A DNA stretch of 64,000 bases from Kalaharituber pfeilii (Eukaryota > Ascomycota > Pezizomycetes > Pezizales > Pezizaceae): NCBI GenBank assembly GCA_015179045.1, contig WHUZ01000062.1, forward strand, positions 62,001 to 126,000, read 5' to 3'. The notes under the pieces were generated by a model, which did no database searches, was not told where the DNA came from, and saw only the letters and a list, made by a program, of their open reading frames with translations. Below are positions 12,601 through 24,670 of the stretch, piece after piece. Each line of letters begins with the position of its first letter. Within the stretch, counting starts at the first letter, position 1. The position numbers were made by a program, and so were the translations under genes.

Positions 12601-14939
12601 AAAAAACATTCACCAGCTGCAGGTCGTCATTCAATGCAGATGTCATGTTGGTCATAGGTCCTAAGCTGATGATTATATTCGAAGAAATTTGATTCGGAGG
12701 GGGCAAGGCCACGTTCATTTCTTGGGTGCTCAGAGTGAGCAGTGGGCTTAATGTTTGACAACACAACTCAAGGCTTACCCTAAGTTACCCTTTTGAGAAG
12801 CTCAACTTCACTGCTCCCTTACTCTGACGTATCGTCTCTGCAGGTATTTCCAACAAATTGTGCGAGCGAAACACCGATATGCAGCCATGTGAGCCCATTT
12901 TCCCCGCACAAATCGAGCCATCATCGCACCAGCACGTACCACTCCTTGTACTATTATATCAATTGCGCGCTTGAGCTGAGCTGGGTGTCTTGGGACAGCT
13001 AGTAGATGACCTGACGCATGTTGCGGCCTTAGCTCTGTGCATAGTCACCCCTGCACTGTACAGATGTCCCGAACAGGAATGCACATGCGCGAGGTTTTAC
13101 TTGGTTGGGTAATGTGGAGGTTCTGTGGGTGGGATGCCAGGCAGGAGTGGCGGTGGATCCGGGGGGTTCGTTGGTAATCGGTAGTTAGGTTCAACCGGTT
13201 TGGGGGGGGGGGTTGTTGGAGTACAAGGGTTCTTATGCGGAGAACTGATGTTGTGATTCATATTCATTACAAAGTTATTTATATTTGCAGAGATAGCATG
13301 TATTAAAAGTAATATATGAGGATTGGACGAAGACATGGATACCTTTCTGGAATGTAGTGATATTGATTACATGCATCGTTGCATTATTGCATTTTATTGT
13401 TGATGCGAGGATCATCTGGGTCGCGGATTGCAGGGGGGAGGGGGGCGCTGACATCACGAGAAGCATACAGAACTGAGTAAATGTTCACAGTCCTAAGATG
13501 GTTTATTCATGCATAAGGGCTTCATTCTATAAGATAGGACATATGTATAAATTTCATGATTGTGAGGTCTCTATGAAAACATATGTTGTAAGTGGGTACT
13601 AGGATAACGATTTCATTACATGCGAATCTCTGAGGACATTAAGTGCTTGGCACGTGCTCATGAGACTAGTATATTTACGGCCGCAAAGTTCAGGGATGTA
13701 TTCATTTTGAGGCTCTGTTCAGGCTCTGTTCAGCGAACATTGCTTACTTCGGGACTAGGTAACTAGTATTCGGATATTACTTTGACACCATAGTGTGCTA
13801 CGTTGCACGATGATCATGATGGGTGGGGCACGTAGTGATGCATAAAGAAACATCAACATCCAATGGGTTGGAAACGTCAAACCGGAATAGCATCGTACAG
13901 TCACGGACGGAGGTATCTATCGTAAGCCGGAACGGACCGGCACGGGTTGGTAAGCCAAGAAAAAATGTCTATCTAGCAATTCTCAATCACCATTTGTAGC
14001 CTATCGCAACTTGCGTTTTCAGATGCGATATCTTCATTGCACACGTTATGATTGCGACGGAAATGTGTCTTGCTTATAGTGGTTTTTCGTGTCGACGTCG
14101 ATCAGACATGAGCTGAATTGGCCGACGCTCTGGCGATGGAGCTGAGCAGGAATATGTATGACGCGGAATCGAAGTGCACTGCAAGCACCCGGATCGAGTA
14201 GGTACATCCAATCAAGCTGATTATCATTAGTAGAAGGATTATGTTTTCATAGAATGTTTGCACATGAAAACAAAAAGAAAGAAAATGTATTGTCTGATAT
14301 AAGCATACTTGATATCGCCTCATTCACGTCAAATGCGGTAGCAATAGGAGAGCAAACACTTTACACCGCTAAGCTATTTCCCCTGCAAACACACAGGCTG
14401 CGCAGGGCAGAAGGGACGAACCGGAGGGGGATCGCCGCAGACTTCAGTAGGGAGCACCAAGCCGTCTTCTGTGTCGCCATACTGTATATCGGTCATTAAC
14501 CAGGGTTCAGAACATACATATCAAAGTCTGCGTTGGATGTGAAACTAAAATAGTCTCACCTTCGGAAGAGATGGCAACAGAAGCGATTCGATCGCGAATC
14601 GACTCAAGCCAACCTTGCACTACCAGGGGAGGGATTGTGTCACTCTAGGACATGTCGTACACGCGTGAGACATCAGCAGATATGTTTGCATAATCGCCAG
14701 GCTTCTGGAGATGATCGACTTGCTGAAACGTGGTCTTGGGTGAGGTTTTGTGGTCTTTGCCGGCTAGGGTTGCAACATCCGATAGAACTTCTTTATGTGA
14801 GAGAGTGGGTTGAGTGCTTTTGTTCCCCCCGTGAGTGACTTGATACGAGAACAGGATCTTGCTTGTGGAATGGTTGATGTGCACTTTCATGCCCTGGGCT
14901 GAAGAATGATATCAATACGCGGATGGAACAGTGCAGGTT
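9690..14939. other. Gene-poor downstream region, T-rich
   Basis: After the Clr5-ankyrin stop the DNA is very T-rich (especially 10255-11090, with several T runs of 15-22). The open frames here are strings of Phe and Leu caused by that bias. At 12534-12597 the reverse strand reads CAGTGAAGCCCAGATTAGC, which resembles a pogo/Tc1 terminal repeat, but no partner end was seen. Nothing else in the stretch could be identified. Confidence 0.5.
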
Positions 14940-14952
14940 AGCCGTGGTGGTT

Positions 14953-15009
14953 CTTTTTTTTTTTCTAACATCACGTAACCCCGCTTGCAGCTGCTCGCCA
15001 TGGCAGGGC
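14953..15009 (-). mobile_element. 57-bp poly(A) micro-insertion, X family (short form)
   Basis: On the minus strand the insert is CCCTGCCATGGCG, then CTGCAAGCGGGGTTACGTG, then an A-rich tail. It is flanked by a perfect 13-bp direct repeat AGCCGTGGTGGTT (14940-14952 and 15010-15022). The tail plus a TSD of this size points to target-primed reverse transcription. No coding capacity. Confidence 0.85.
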
Positions 15010-15022
15010 AGCCGTGGTGGTT

Positions 15023-16790
15023 GGGATTCGGATGTGAATTCAATCATAGTATCATTGTACTTTAACGTTCATACTGGACAATAAGTATGTACGGGCAGAG
15101 GTTAGCGCGCAGTCGCCTAAAAGGCCAGGGTGCAACTGTAGGCGGGCACGAGTTCAGCACAAGGCTCCGACTAGCAAGAACCCATTGTTTCGAATGTAGC
15201 GTTCTATATCAGCCGTGTCAGCATTGCGGTAGTGATTCGTGCCCATTTGTTATGCCTTGGGCGACTGGTATTCCAGATGCAGTCAATATCTACAGAGATA
15301 AGGAATATTCATTCGTACTGTACTCAGGTGAATACTACACCACTGTCCGAGATGGGCCACTGCGGTATTGACGCGGGATCTTCCGCTATCTGTGATTATC
15401 AGTGACTAGTGCACCCTCTCTGCACGTCTCGTGTTCTTGCAAAACTCTGTCTTATCTATTTGTGCTCGTTGAATTATCTGTTGTGTAAACCATTTTTCCC
15501 TCATCCACATGACGTTACTAATGAATGTTCGTTGCACGCAATTTTGATTATATTATCCATTTGCACAAAAACTAGAGCTTGAACTAGCTCTTCTGATAAG
15601 CTCTGACCCTTGTCCCTGCTGTGCCATAATCTGGATCGTCTCCAGCATCCGTCAGTTGTGATATCGTTATGCGTAACCAAGTAAAGTGAAGCACTTGAGG
15701 AAATTCTACTTGCGTCAAGTTATTGTTACGAATTTATATCGTGCAGTCAATCAATATCTAAAAACTCATTACCTTCTTCTACTCAATATTTACAGTTCTA
15801 TCAAACGTTTAAATATCCCTCAGGTCTACTGATCTTAAGTTGCGGCTGGTACAACAGCCACCACTGCCTCTGAGGCGCATGCGTATCGCTTTCGCGGTCT
15901 TGGCTCCGCAGCAGCCTCAGTGCGCAAGCCTGCTTCTGCTTCGCTTTGACATTACCCGTCCCGCAAGCAATTCTCAGAGCCGCGCGCCACAACCATCCCA
16001 GCGCGTCCCGCTCACGCACACTGTCCTATCATGTTTCTGAACCGTTACAGCTGTTCCGCCACAGACTGCGACTGCACACAGGCTGATTCTCACAACGAAC
16101 TCTGGACACCCGCTTAATATTGCAGCATTACATTGGCCCTGTGGGCGATGCCAACAATCGATGTTCCTCCACACCGAGCTGCCACCAGCGCGGGAGGACG
16201 CCACATCGATATCCCCCTCGTCCTCTTCTGTGGCACCCTCTCAACGGTTCTTGGGATCTGTTACACCTAGAATGGTTAAAGCCTCCCCATAGGAGAGGAA
16301 TGCATGCGGCCGAAGCACCCTTGAGTTCTGAGTCTTGGCGGCAAGACTACTGCGGGCATATTATTGGCTCGCTCGTGACGAGGCTACTGTAGTCTTCCAG
16401 CCACATCTCTCCCCACGAGCCATTCCACTGTGGCAGGTGTGCTGTGGAACCACAGCTGCAGGAGGTATTCCAGAGGCTCGGCGCCGACCACAAGCTTCTC
16501 TACCGCTGTGGCTCATGATATGATCGACACACTCGTTTTTCTTTTTTTCTAGAATTCATTACTCATACCGCCTTACCTAGTTCGATACACTCAAGAACGC
16601 ATCAAAACGATTTGATTGCATCTAGATAGGTAGGAAGTGTTTTTGAATTAGCGTTGGCATAAGTTTTTCAATTGATATGTTTCCTTGCGATGTTGAGAAT
16701 GACACCTCAATGCTGCTTTTTGAAATTTTTTAGTTAAGTTTGAATTACTTTTTATATAGAGTGACTATATCCTCACCTCGTTGGAAAGGT
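15023..16790. other. No recognisable gene
   Basis: The open frames here are short and show no recognised domain. A 94-residue frame at 15087-15371 has six cysteines but no signal peptide or family resemblance. 15840-16520 is GC-richer than its surroundings and could hold an old gene relict, but no frame is convincing. Confidence 0.4.
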
Positions 16791-16804
16791 CTGTGCTAGG
16801 CTGA

Positions 16805-16880
16805 CATGCAGCTGGAGGCCTGAAGTAGACGCTAGCCAAGACGTGGCTAAAATGTCCGACCGCTGCCAAAAATAGAACAT
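16805..16880 (+). promoter_or_regulatory. Conserved BTB-gene upstream block (copy A)
   Basis: GCTGGAGGCCT is followed by the inverted repeat TAGCCA(AGACG)TGGCTA at 16833-16849 and a CTGCCAAAAATAGAAC box. The same order recurs upstream of the other three BTB genes. A second shared box, TCTCTTATGTACGTT, lies at 16999-17013. The palindrome could bind a dimeric regulator, or the block may simply be inherited duplication. Confidence 0.55.
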
Positions 16881-17168
16881 CGACATTGCGGGTTCATGGT
16901 CAACGTTAACGTGAGCAAGTACTGTAACATCAGTCGGAAATAGTACGGCAGAAAAACTCAAGATGCCTTTAGAGTCACTACTCCTACGACAAATCATCTC
17001 TCTTATGTACGTTGCATTTAACAGTTCCGTTCTGCTAAGTGGACAAATTGTTTCAATAAGGAAAATGTAATAAAGCCTTTGATGATGAGACTATGCTGAC
17101 CTACAAAACATAGCCCATTAAAAATTCCGTATCTGCAGGCCCTCCTTGCGCCGCAAGACCCCTCCTCC

Positions 17169-18304
17169 GTGGGCGAATTTGACCCAAGTATCTTCCGGAG
17201 CGGACTATTTAGAATCATTCTGCCAGATGCCAATGCGGATGTTACTGCTACTTCACATCCAAATATTACAACTACAGTAAATTCAAATTCATCCGATGAC
17301 TTTGTCGAAGAGATCCCTGTCTACTACGTGCACAAAGCAATTCTTGCCTCCATATCGCCTGAATTCCTGAAGTACATTGAGAATGAGATGAGAAAAGGCA
17401 TGGAAGGGCAGATGATCCTGCACAAAGTAGACAAGGAAACTATTGAAACATTTTTGAAGTGGGTGTATGTGAGAGAATATAGTGTGTAAGTGATACGACT
17501 ATAACTGTTTCACTCTCTCTAAGCTGTCATTGCTAACACAGGGATTTGTGAACTAGTGCTGCTTATTCGGACCCAGCCAAGGCACTCCTCGCTCACATAA
17601 AGCTTTATGTATTTGGCAACAGGTTTAACATCCAGGATTTGATGAAGCAAAGTTTTACCAAAGTTACAGCATCACTAGTTCAAGTCAATACACGGGTCAA
17701 TGATGTCCGCCTTGCAAAGTCGAATGCCACATCGGTCCTAGTTGCGGCGCGATATGCAGTTACGAATTTGCCCAGTGTGAAAGAGCCACTGGTCACACAT
17801 ATAATACAACACCTTTTCTGTGTGCTCCCTGACCTATGTGAGCTTCCTGAGTTCCAGAAATTTGCTGTGTGTTGTCCGGAGGCACTTGTGGAAGTCTGCA
17901 AAGCGTCCACTAAAGCTGCGCCCGGGGACAGGAACTTTGGATACCCTGGTGAGTTGTGGCACCGATGCCGTGCCTGTGGTAGAAATGGACGCCGCTTTTG
18001 GTTGCCCAACATACAGGGCCTTATGAAAACCGTCTTCAGTGATTTATTTATTGTCTTATTTATATCATTACTCATGTGCGGCATTGATTATGTGAGCAAA
18101 GGAGATAAACAAACTACAATTTCCAAAGCCATTATAGTTTTTCCGTCAAAGGATCCCCCTCCTATTACTCTAGTGGCCCCTTTATTGCTTGATCCCCCCC
18201 CAACCATTTTGTCCTCCAAATCCTGCCAGTGTCCCACAGATGCCATCTTCGTCGCTTCCACAGAACATTGGCGACTGGTAGATGGGCATCACCCCACTTG
18301 CTGA
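17169..18304 (+). CDS. BTB/POZ protein, degenerate member (copy A)
   Basis: Exon 1 (17169-17485) encodes a BTB/POZ fold, with VYYVHKAILASISPEFLKY and ETFLKWVYVREYSV as landmarks. Exon 2 starts at 17557 after a 71-bp GTAAGT...CTAG intron at the position used by every paralogue. Predicted length is about 354 aa. Two signs of decay are visible. The codon aligned with the ATG of the other copies is GTG, and no in-frame ATG lies between it and the upstream stop at 17097. The C-terminal zinc ribbon keeps only its first Cys pair (CRAC, near 17970) before about 240 bp of unrelated sequence, after which TEHWRLVDG near 18262 matches paralogue sequence again. An upstream exon could supply a start. BTB domains mediate dimerisation and Cullin-3 adaptor roles; which applies here is unknown. 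Confidence 0.6.
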
Positions 18305-18973
18305 GTTATTGTGTTCTTTAATTTGCCCCTATCACTACAGAGGATCATGGGTTACGACTTTGTTCTTGTGGTTTGTCTTTGTTCTTGTGGTTGATTTTCT
18401 TCTTGTCTCTGCCTACGTAACCAGCAAGGAACGTAGGTCATGGGTAGCTTTTGTTTTTCCTTCTCCTTCTTTTGTATTCAATCTCGTCATAGGCCTTGGG
18501 GCTGTAGGCAAGTAATGCTATTAAAAAGACGGTAGATTCTTTGGATAAGAACTGGTATATAACCGTTTCGTGCAAGAATGCAGAACATTTTGAGGGGCGA
18601 ATCTGAAATGCGGACGCTGTTGATAGAAAGATTTCGAGAGAGATGTGGCAGGGTTGATTCTTCGGGCGAAGAACAGCACGGAATGAATGACACATTGAGT
18701 ATCAAGAAAGGCAGTCCAGTACTTGGAACGTGCCAGACTTAGTAGATCATCTTTGTTTCTGAGTTAATGTGCTAATAACTTGTTGGATTTGTTATCGTGA
18801 ACTGATTATTTATATAATAATGCATAGATATTTCTTCTATATCTGTTCGTAACCTTACATAAACCATCGATCGTACAACATTTATTTCATAAAAGCATTT
18901 TTCTTTGCCACTACTGAAGGTGGTAAGGATTTGCGTTTATTTTGCGAGGCATGATAAACCATCCTTACTATGC

Positions 18974-19037
18974 TGGCCCTGCCATGGCGAACAGCTGCAC
19001 GCGGGGTCACGTGACAAAAAAAAAAAAAAAAAAAAAA
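18974..19037 (+). mobile_element. 64-bp poly(A) micro-insertion, X family (short form)
   Basis: The insert reads TGGCCCTGCCATGGCG..., CGCGGGGTCACGTGAC, then a run of A, between two copies of TTACTATGC (18965-18973 and 19038-19046). The paralogous upstream regions of the other BTB genes (near 24520 and 29068) lack the insert, giving an empty-site comparison. Confidence 0.85.
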
Positions 19038-19173
19038 TTACTATGCAGCCATTTTTTTTTTATATTTTTGTATTGTTATATTTTTCTTTTTCTTGCTATA
19101 TAAGGAAACTCTATATCCACCTGTTTCGTTGAAAAAAGCATGTATTAGCGTCTAACCCTATTAGGAAACCTTC

Positions 19174-19246
19174 ACATGCAGCTGGAGGCCTAGGCATTAG
19201 CCACAATGTGTCGCGAAAAGGCCTGACAACTGCCAAAATTAGAAAC
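19174..19246 (+). promoter_or_regulatory. Conserved BTB-gene upstream block (copy B)
   Basis: CATGCAGCTGGAGGCCTAGG leads into TAGCCACAATGTGTCGCGA and then TGCCAAAATTAGAAAC. The left palindrome arm is intact but the right arm has changed (TCGCGA in place of TGGCTA). The second shared box, TCTCTTGTGTACGTT, is at 19391-19405. Confidence 0.5.
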
Positions 19247-19561
19247 ATGCACCTATGCGCTCTCTCTCTGCTATTTTTTTTTTTCTTTTTGTTCACATAA
19301 CCCCGCATACAAGCTAAAAATTGTGCCTTAATCAACGTTAGCAAGTAAACATCGCTCAGCATTACACCCCCTCTCCCACCATAGATCATCTCTCTTGTGT
19401 ACGTTATACTTACCCTTTCCGTTCAGGTAAGTGGACAAAATTGTTGAGTTTAATGGCAAAATGCATGAAGCCATCGTTGGTGAGTCGATACTGACGTATC
19501 AGCTCAACCCGTTACAAGCCCCTTTCCGCAAGTCCTCGTTTCACTGCAAGATCCATCATCC

Positions 19562-20599
19562 ATGCGCGAATTTGACCCAACTGTCCTCCAAACCAAAGTG
19601 TTCACAATCATCCTGCCGGATGCCAATGTGGATGTTGCCACTACTTCGCATCCCAACACTTCCACAGCCAGAGGGAATGCAGATTCATCCAATGAATCTG
19701 TCGAAACGATGCCTGTCTTTTACGTGCACAAGGGGATTCTTGCCTCCATATCACCTGAATTCCTGAAGCACATTGAAAACGAGATGAGAGAAGGACTGGA
19801 AGGGGAGATGAGATTGCGGGAGGTGGACATGGGGACTATGCAAGCATTTCTAAAGTGGGCATATTTGAATGAATACAGTGTGTGAGTGACATGGCTATGA
19901 AGGTCTCCCTCCATATATGTGTGCTGTTTCTAACATGGGAATCTGTGAACTAGTCCTGCTGACTGGGACCTAATGACAGCACTCCTCACTCACATAAAGT
20001 TGTACATATTCAGTGACAGGTTCAACATCTCAGCTCTAAAGGAACAAAGTTTTGCCAATGTTAAAGCAACACTAGTTCGTCCCGGTACGCAAAGCAGTGA
20101 TGTGCACCTTCGCACTGCAAAGCTCCTGGTTGCAGCACATTATGCAATTGAGACGTTGCCCAGTCTGAAAGAACCACTGGTCGTATATATAATACAATAC
20201 CTTGGGCAGGTGCTCCCTGACCTCTGTGAGCTTCCTGAGTTTCTCGACCTTGCAAATAGTTGTCCGGAGGCGATTGTGGAGATTTGTAAAGCTTCCAGTA
20301 AGAAATCCGGAGTAACCGGGTCTGGGAGCACTGGAGACCCAGATGTATTGATTCGCACTTGCAGGGGCTGTGGTGTAACCTCAGTTGCAGATCTTGAATG
20401 CAGGTGGGGAGGTTGCTTCCACTATTGGCAGCCGTCCCCTGGGAGCTTCACCTCGTACAAAGAGTTTCCGCATATCGTATCGACGTCGGCGCCGAGGTGG
20501 ATTTTGGCGAAGTGCCCAGGTTGTGAGAGGGTTGATACGTCTAATGCTTTGAGATGCCACTCTTGTGGAAGCGGAAATCTAGTTCAACCCGGCGAATAG
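19562..20599 (+). CDS. BTB/POZ zinc-ribbon protein (copy B)
   Basis: Exon 1 (19562-19881) starts with ATG before REFDPTVL and encodes the BTB/POZ domain (about residues 12-106; FYVHKGILASISPEFLKHI). After a 72-bp intron (GTGAGT...CTAG, 19882-19953), exon 2 adds an all-helical middle (HIKLYIFSDRFNISALKEQ, LPDLCELPEFLDLANSCPEA) and a Cys-rich end. Total is 321 aa. The first zinc site is CX2C-X9-CX4C and the second is CX2C-X10-CX2C. The second is three residues shorter between its Cys pairs than in the paralogues. The frame is intact from start to stop. Family knowledge suggests an oligomerising adaptor with a nucleic-acid or protein-binding zinc ribbon; the partner and cell location cannot be told. 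Confidence 0.85.
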
Positions 20600-21721
20600 G
20601 GTGAGTTTTGGGAAAGGGCTATAGAAAACATGGAAGATTGATGCAAGCAAAGGTCATATAGTGAAATTTGACTGGTCATAAACCTTTGTCCGGTTGATGC
20701 AGCAAGGGATTGCGTTGAGATAGATGGCGTGGGTATGGTGACTGGTTATGTATTTGTACTATGAACTTGAGAGCATCTATATATGCGGCAATACTAAATC
20801 ATTCCTTTACGTATATTGCAGAGAAGCGGCAGCATTTTTTCGAAGCGGAGAACATAGTTCCTTTGTTTTTCTTCACCAATACTGAAAGTGGCAAGGAGAC
20901 CTGGATATGAGTGAGGAACCCCACCCTCCCGCCCGAAAAAGAGCACCTGATTAAGGAAAAAAACGTATTACATACGGATCAGTATGAAAGACTAGGACAG
21001 AGCTGTGTCTGCCGTCATTTTATGCACGTTGGGCTGCACTAACCATCATTCTCTTACGAATCGGCTGCATTGCGCTGGTATTGACCTGCCACAACGATAA
21101 CGGTCACCGTTATAGTCATCGGCTTTGTAGCCCGTGCAGAGGTGTACTGCGACTGAACACATTTACGTACGTTCTCCTAGATTTACTGACTCCATTGTTG
21201 TCGAGGCTTGTAAATTCAATGGTAACACCCTGCTGCCTCACCCAGAATGTTTTTGGTGAATTGATAATGAGGGAGTGCTTATCGCTGGACCTGTTTGTTG
21301 CGCCTGTATTATGTGATCTAAAATATTTCCTCAAGTGACCGACAGCTCCCGAGAGGTCAGAAACATGTACGTACATAACAAGGCACGGGTTTTATCTTAA
21401 TATTCCGCATCTCCCTACAACCGCTTGATGGTGACTGGAGCACCGATGGTCTATTTCTGTAGAAGGAGAAAATTCCAGTAATGGAAATGTAGTCCTAGAA
21501 ACTTAATACCTCACTGAATTTGGCACAGGGTGAATAGAAAAGCATACCAGCAACATAAGGTTCCGATGAGGTATAGTGAGCATGCCTTTCCTATCGAGTT
21601 GGATACCAGTACGTCCCACAATTGGGCCTTTATGGCATCCAACTAATTAAACACAATGCTCACAATTCCTGTTACTTTCACTCGTGTAGAAGAGAACTTG
21701 TGATACTACCCAGGGCCCGTT
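20600..21721. other. Intergenic DNA duplicated at 28000-28560
   Basis: No gene is visible. Several segments match the region upstream of the 29769 gene in the same order: GAATTGATAATGAGGGAG near 21258 against GAATTTATAATAAGGGAG near 28059, and GATGGTCTATTTCTG near 21445 against 28303. This is the left part of a duplicated BTB intergenic unit. Confidence 0.6.
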
Positions 21722-21909
21722 AAGCGCTGTTCTGGCCCACCGGCGAACATTTTCCGGTTCGCGAACCGGCCAGCCCTGTGAAAAACATATGGTGTTTTTC
21801 ACGGGGCCAGCCCAGCCACGAAACCTGGCCTAGCGGCGAACATGAATGTACCTCTATGTACCTCTATGTATATATATGCCCAGTTTAGCGAACCACAATG
21901 TTCGTCAGT

Positions 21910-22604
21910 TTTTTTTTTTTTTTTTTTTTTTATTTCATTACTCGCATGCCGCCCAATGGGCTATGGCGAGGTTTATATATTGTAGAGAACGTGTTATATC
22001 TAAAAGAAAAAAGATGATGAACTTTAAGTACAGGTATTGCCCGCTAGTCCTCCGTGATGCGGGTGTAGGAGGGGTCTACCAAGCCTTCCTATTTCCTTCC
22101 TCTGTTCGGCTCGTAGACCTCCGCTCGCAACCATCTTCCCCCGAGTTTAACTTTCTCGACGTCTATCTGTGTCTCCAGGTATAGTACCACGGAGCTCGTC
22201 TTTTTGCCTTCCTCCGCTAGCATTGCCTTTTTTCTTAACCACCTGATTCCTCTCGTTTGGCCTATTTCCTTGTTTGCTGTCTCCAGCCGTCTCCTAACCT
22301 TGTCTAGGTCTTTTCTCAATGCAATGCCGTGAAGGACAATGCCGTAGTTGCTGGTCGGAGATCTGGTTCTGGGGCGCGGAGGTGATGTCTGGGGTCGGGT
22401 GCGGGGGCGGGGCCCGGGGTTCGTCTGTGGGTCAGGGGTCGATGTGGTGGGGGCAGCTGGGAGTGCCGCCGGGGAAGAGGAAACTTTTTTCCCGTCTTTT
22501 CTCTTCCTCTTCTTCTGTGTTTGTGCCGGGGCTGTCTGTATTGTTTCCTCCGGCTCCGTGTCTAGACACGTGATATGGCTGAGCCTCATAGTTGGTGGTG
22601 GGGG
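21910..22604 (-). mobile_element. Half-LINE, Y family, with ORF1 fragment
   Basis: This 695-bp minus-strand insert is flanked by the 13-bp repeat AATGTTCGTCAGT (21897-21909 and 22605-22617). Its minus strand encodes part of a Tad-type LINE ORF1 (about 22589-22089; landmarks VLHGIALRKDLDK and SSVVLYLETQIDVEKV, ending YEPNRGRK). It then passes, without any zinc knuckle or ORF2, into the Y tail hairpin (near 21945-21975) and a long poly(A). The ORF1 frame is open but lacks its normal C-terminus. Confidence 0.85.
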
Positions 22605-22646
22605 AATGTTCGTCAGTGGGCCAGCGCATGAGTCATGAATTGGGCC

Positions 22647-23377
22647 CTTTTTTTTTTTTTTTTTTTTTTTTTAATATCATTTATCGCTTGCGGCCCTATG
22701 GGTTATGGCAATTTAGTTACATGAAAGGAGAATGAGAGATGTAATAGGAAAATGAAATGGTCCCGTTATCCGCTGTGATGACGGCTCAACAGCATCCACT
22801 GTTTCGCACGGGTACCGGTATCTAGAGCTGGCGGAACGAAGCCTCAAGGGCGGTCTCAATAATCAAATGTCAAGAAAAGAGTCTTCAATTGTCTTGTCTG
22901 TGCGTGTCCATATCTGTCCATGTCTGTATATCTCCGTGTATGTCTGTATCCATGTCCGTTGCTGCTTGCTTGCTTCCACAGTCCTATCTACATACAATTT
23001 ATAGACCACCTTCGCCTTCCAACTGAGCCTATACATCCACATCTCGCTTCTTAAATGTAACTTTCTTCCTTATCCCATGCATGTGTCGTCATGTGGCCCT
23101 ACCGCTGAGTACCGCTCCGGCCCGCGTATGGCCTTATTCTTTCCATCGGTACCGTGGTTACCACCACACCGCCAGTATGAAAATATAAAAGGAGAAAAGG
23201 CGAACTAATCCTCTATCGCCCCGCCCATTCCAGGATGACCATCAGTATGTCTTTGTCCTTCTGGTCGCATTTCGGGGGTCTAAGTAGATCCGCCAGTATG
23301 AAAAATACAAAAGGAGAAAAGGTGAACTAATCCTCTATCGCCCCGCCCGTTCCAGGATGTCCATCATTTAGTCACAT
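22647..23377 (-). mobile_element. Y-family poly(A) element with internal tandem repeat
   Basis: A minus-strand insert of about 731 bp lies between ATGAATTGGGCC repeats (22635-22646 and 23378-23389). The tail is a diverged Y hairpin (CCATAACCC/GGGCCGC, 22690-22715) plus poly(A). The 5' portion holds a tandem duplication of about 75 bp (starting near 23170 and 23291), recognised by CGCCAGTATGAAAA and CTCTATCGCCCCGCCC. No ORF1 similarity could be read. Confidence 0.75.
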
Positions 23378-24193
23378 ATGAATTGGGCCTTAGATACATC
23401 ATAAAGGGGGTTGAGGAGAAAATCACCAACTCAGTTGTGATATCTAGAGGAGCAAAGTATACCCGGAGCAGATTCAATACCAGCGAGAGTGAGATTACGG
23501 TAGGAGGGAAATGGCTCCAGTACGAGCCGGAAGTGGATGCTTGGCGCTTGCAAGGATTCTTGGAAGTGCCATTTCTGGCAATACAACCACCAAATTCTAA
23601 TTCTTGGCAACAACACAACCCTTGTTACCACCACAAGATATTACTAGAAACGGCGGAGAAATCCGGATATCTCTACCTAAGAAGATAACTCCAAAATTTT
23701 ACTTAGAGCAAGAAGAATACTAGAAGTCTATTTACTAATGTTTTTATAGTGATTCTATAAATAAGAATTAGCTATGATAACAAATCTATATTCTTTACTA
23801 CAGCAGTGTTAGAAGAAGCGCAGCAAATTTTTAATTATGTTGTCTTTATTATCCTCTAGCATGTGGGTAGGAAGTAGCAACTTGGGAGTCATTATTAACA
23901 TTACCGACAGCAACTTTCAAGTGGCAACTTGCAAGTTGCAACCTGTCAGTGGCAATGGGGCTGTGCAAGCACACAGTAACTGGCTTATCAATTATCCTTG
24001 GTAGCATCACATTTCTCTATACTTATTACTACCAGCACATAGAGGTACCTAGTGCTACTTGCAAAAAAAAATTGTTCGCGGGTGGGCTGGTCCATTCGCG
24101 AATCGGCCAGCCCACCGACGAATTGGCCTATTCGCGAATGGGTCTGGCCGGTTCGCGAACCGCAATGTTCGTCGGTAGGCCAGAACAGCGCAA

Positions 24194-24670
24194 AGTAGGC
24201 ACTGCATTTCGAGCATAGACCAAGGAACATGTAGTATATATATGTAGGTAGCATTTACGTTACATATGCATGCTCTCTGGAGACCAGCCGAAGATTAACT
24301 AAGAGGTCGTTGATTAGCCTTAGCTCATGATTTGCACTGAAAAATACATAGACACCATTTGATTGGGTGCAGGTAGACAGGTGCTTTTGAAGCGACATTC
24401 AGAAGCGTTCTCGGTTGTATTTCGCTTGAGATCATGTGGCAAGTTCCGTTTCCTGGCAATTCGAGAGTGACGGTAATGGGGCGGTTCCTCATTTTCGCCT
24501 TCATTTTGTGAGGCATAACGAAACCTCTTTACTGTGCTGCCTTCGTCTCCGGTTCATTTTTTTTTTCATATTCTTGTATTTTACATTTTTTATCCTTATG
24601 GGAACTCTCCATTTACCACTTTCGCTGAAAAACTTGTGCTAGCTTGTTGATTGGCCGTGGGAAAACGTTC
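24194..24670. other. Intergenic DNA duplicated upstream of the 29769 gene
   Basis: Segments such as CAGCCGAAGATTAACTAAG (near 24281) and TTTCGCTTGAGATCATG (near 24419) recur at 28788 and 28899. No coding sequence was seen. It is the right part of the duplicated BTB intergenic unit. Confidence 0.55.

Larger units (their letters stand above)
21722..24193. mobile_element. TIR-bounded DNA element with nested half-LINEs
   Basis: The left end GCGCTGTTCTGGCC (near 21724) is the exact reverse complement of the right end GGCCAGAACAGCGC (24178-24191). The similarity continues inward through GCGAACATT and GGTTCGCGAACCGG. The two ends coincide with a gap in the otherwise colinear match between the 20600-25000 and 28000-29770 intergenic regions, so the segment is an insertion. 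Both ends are rich in short palindromes. Two poly(A) elements (21910-22604 and 22647-23377) are nested inside. No transposase was found, so it is non-autonomous and its superfamily is unassigned. Confidence 0.7.

Noticed and set aside
15087..15371. 94-residue frame with several Cys (CFECSVLYQPCQHC)
   Set aside because: No signal peptide, no splice signals, no family resemblance; likely chance.
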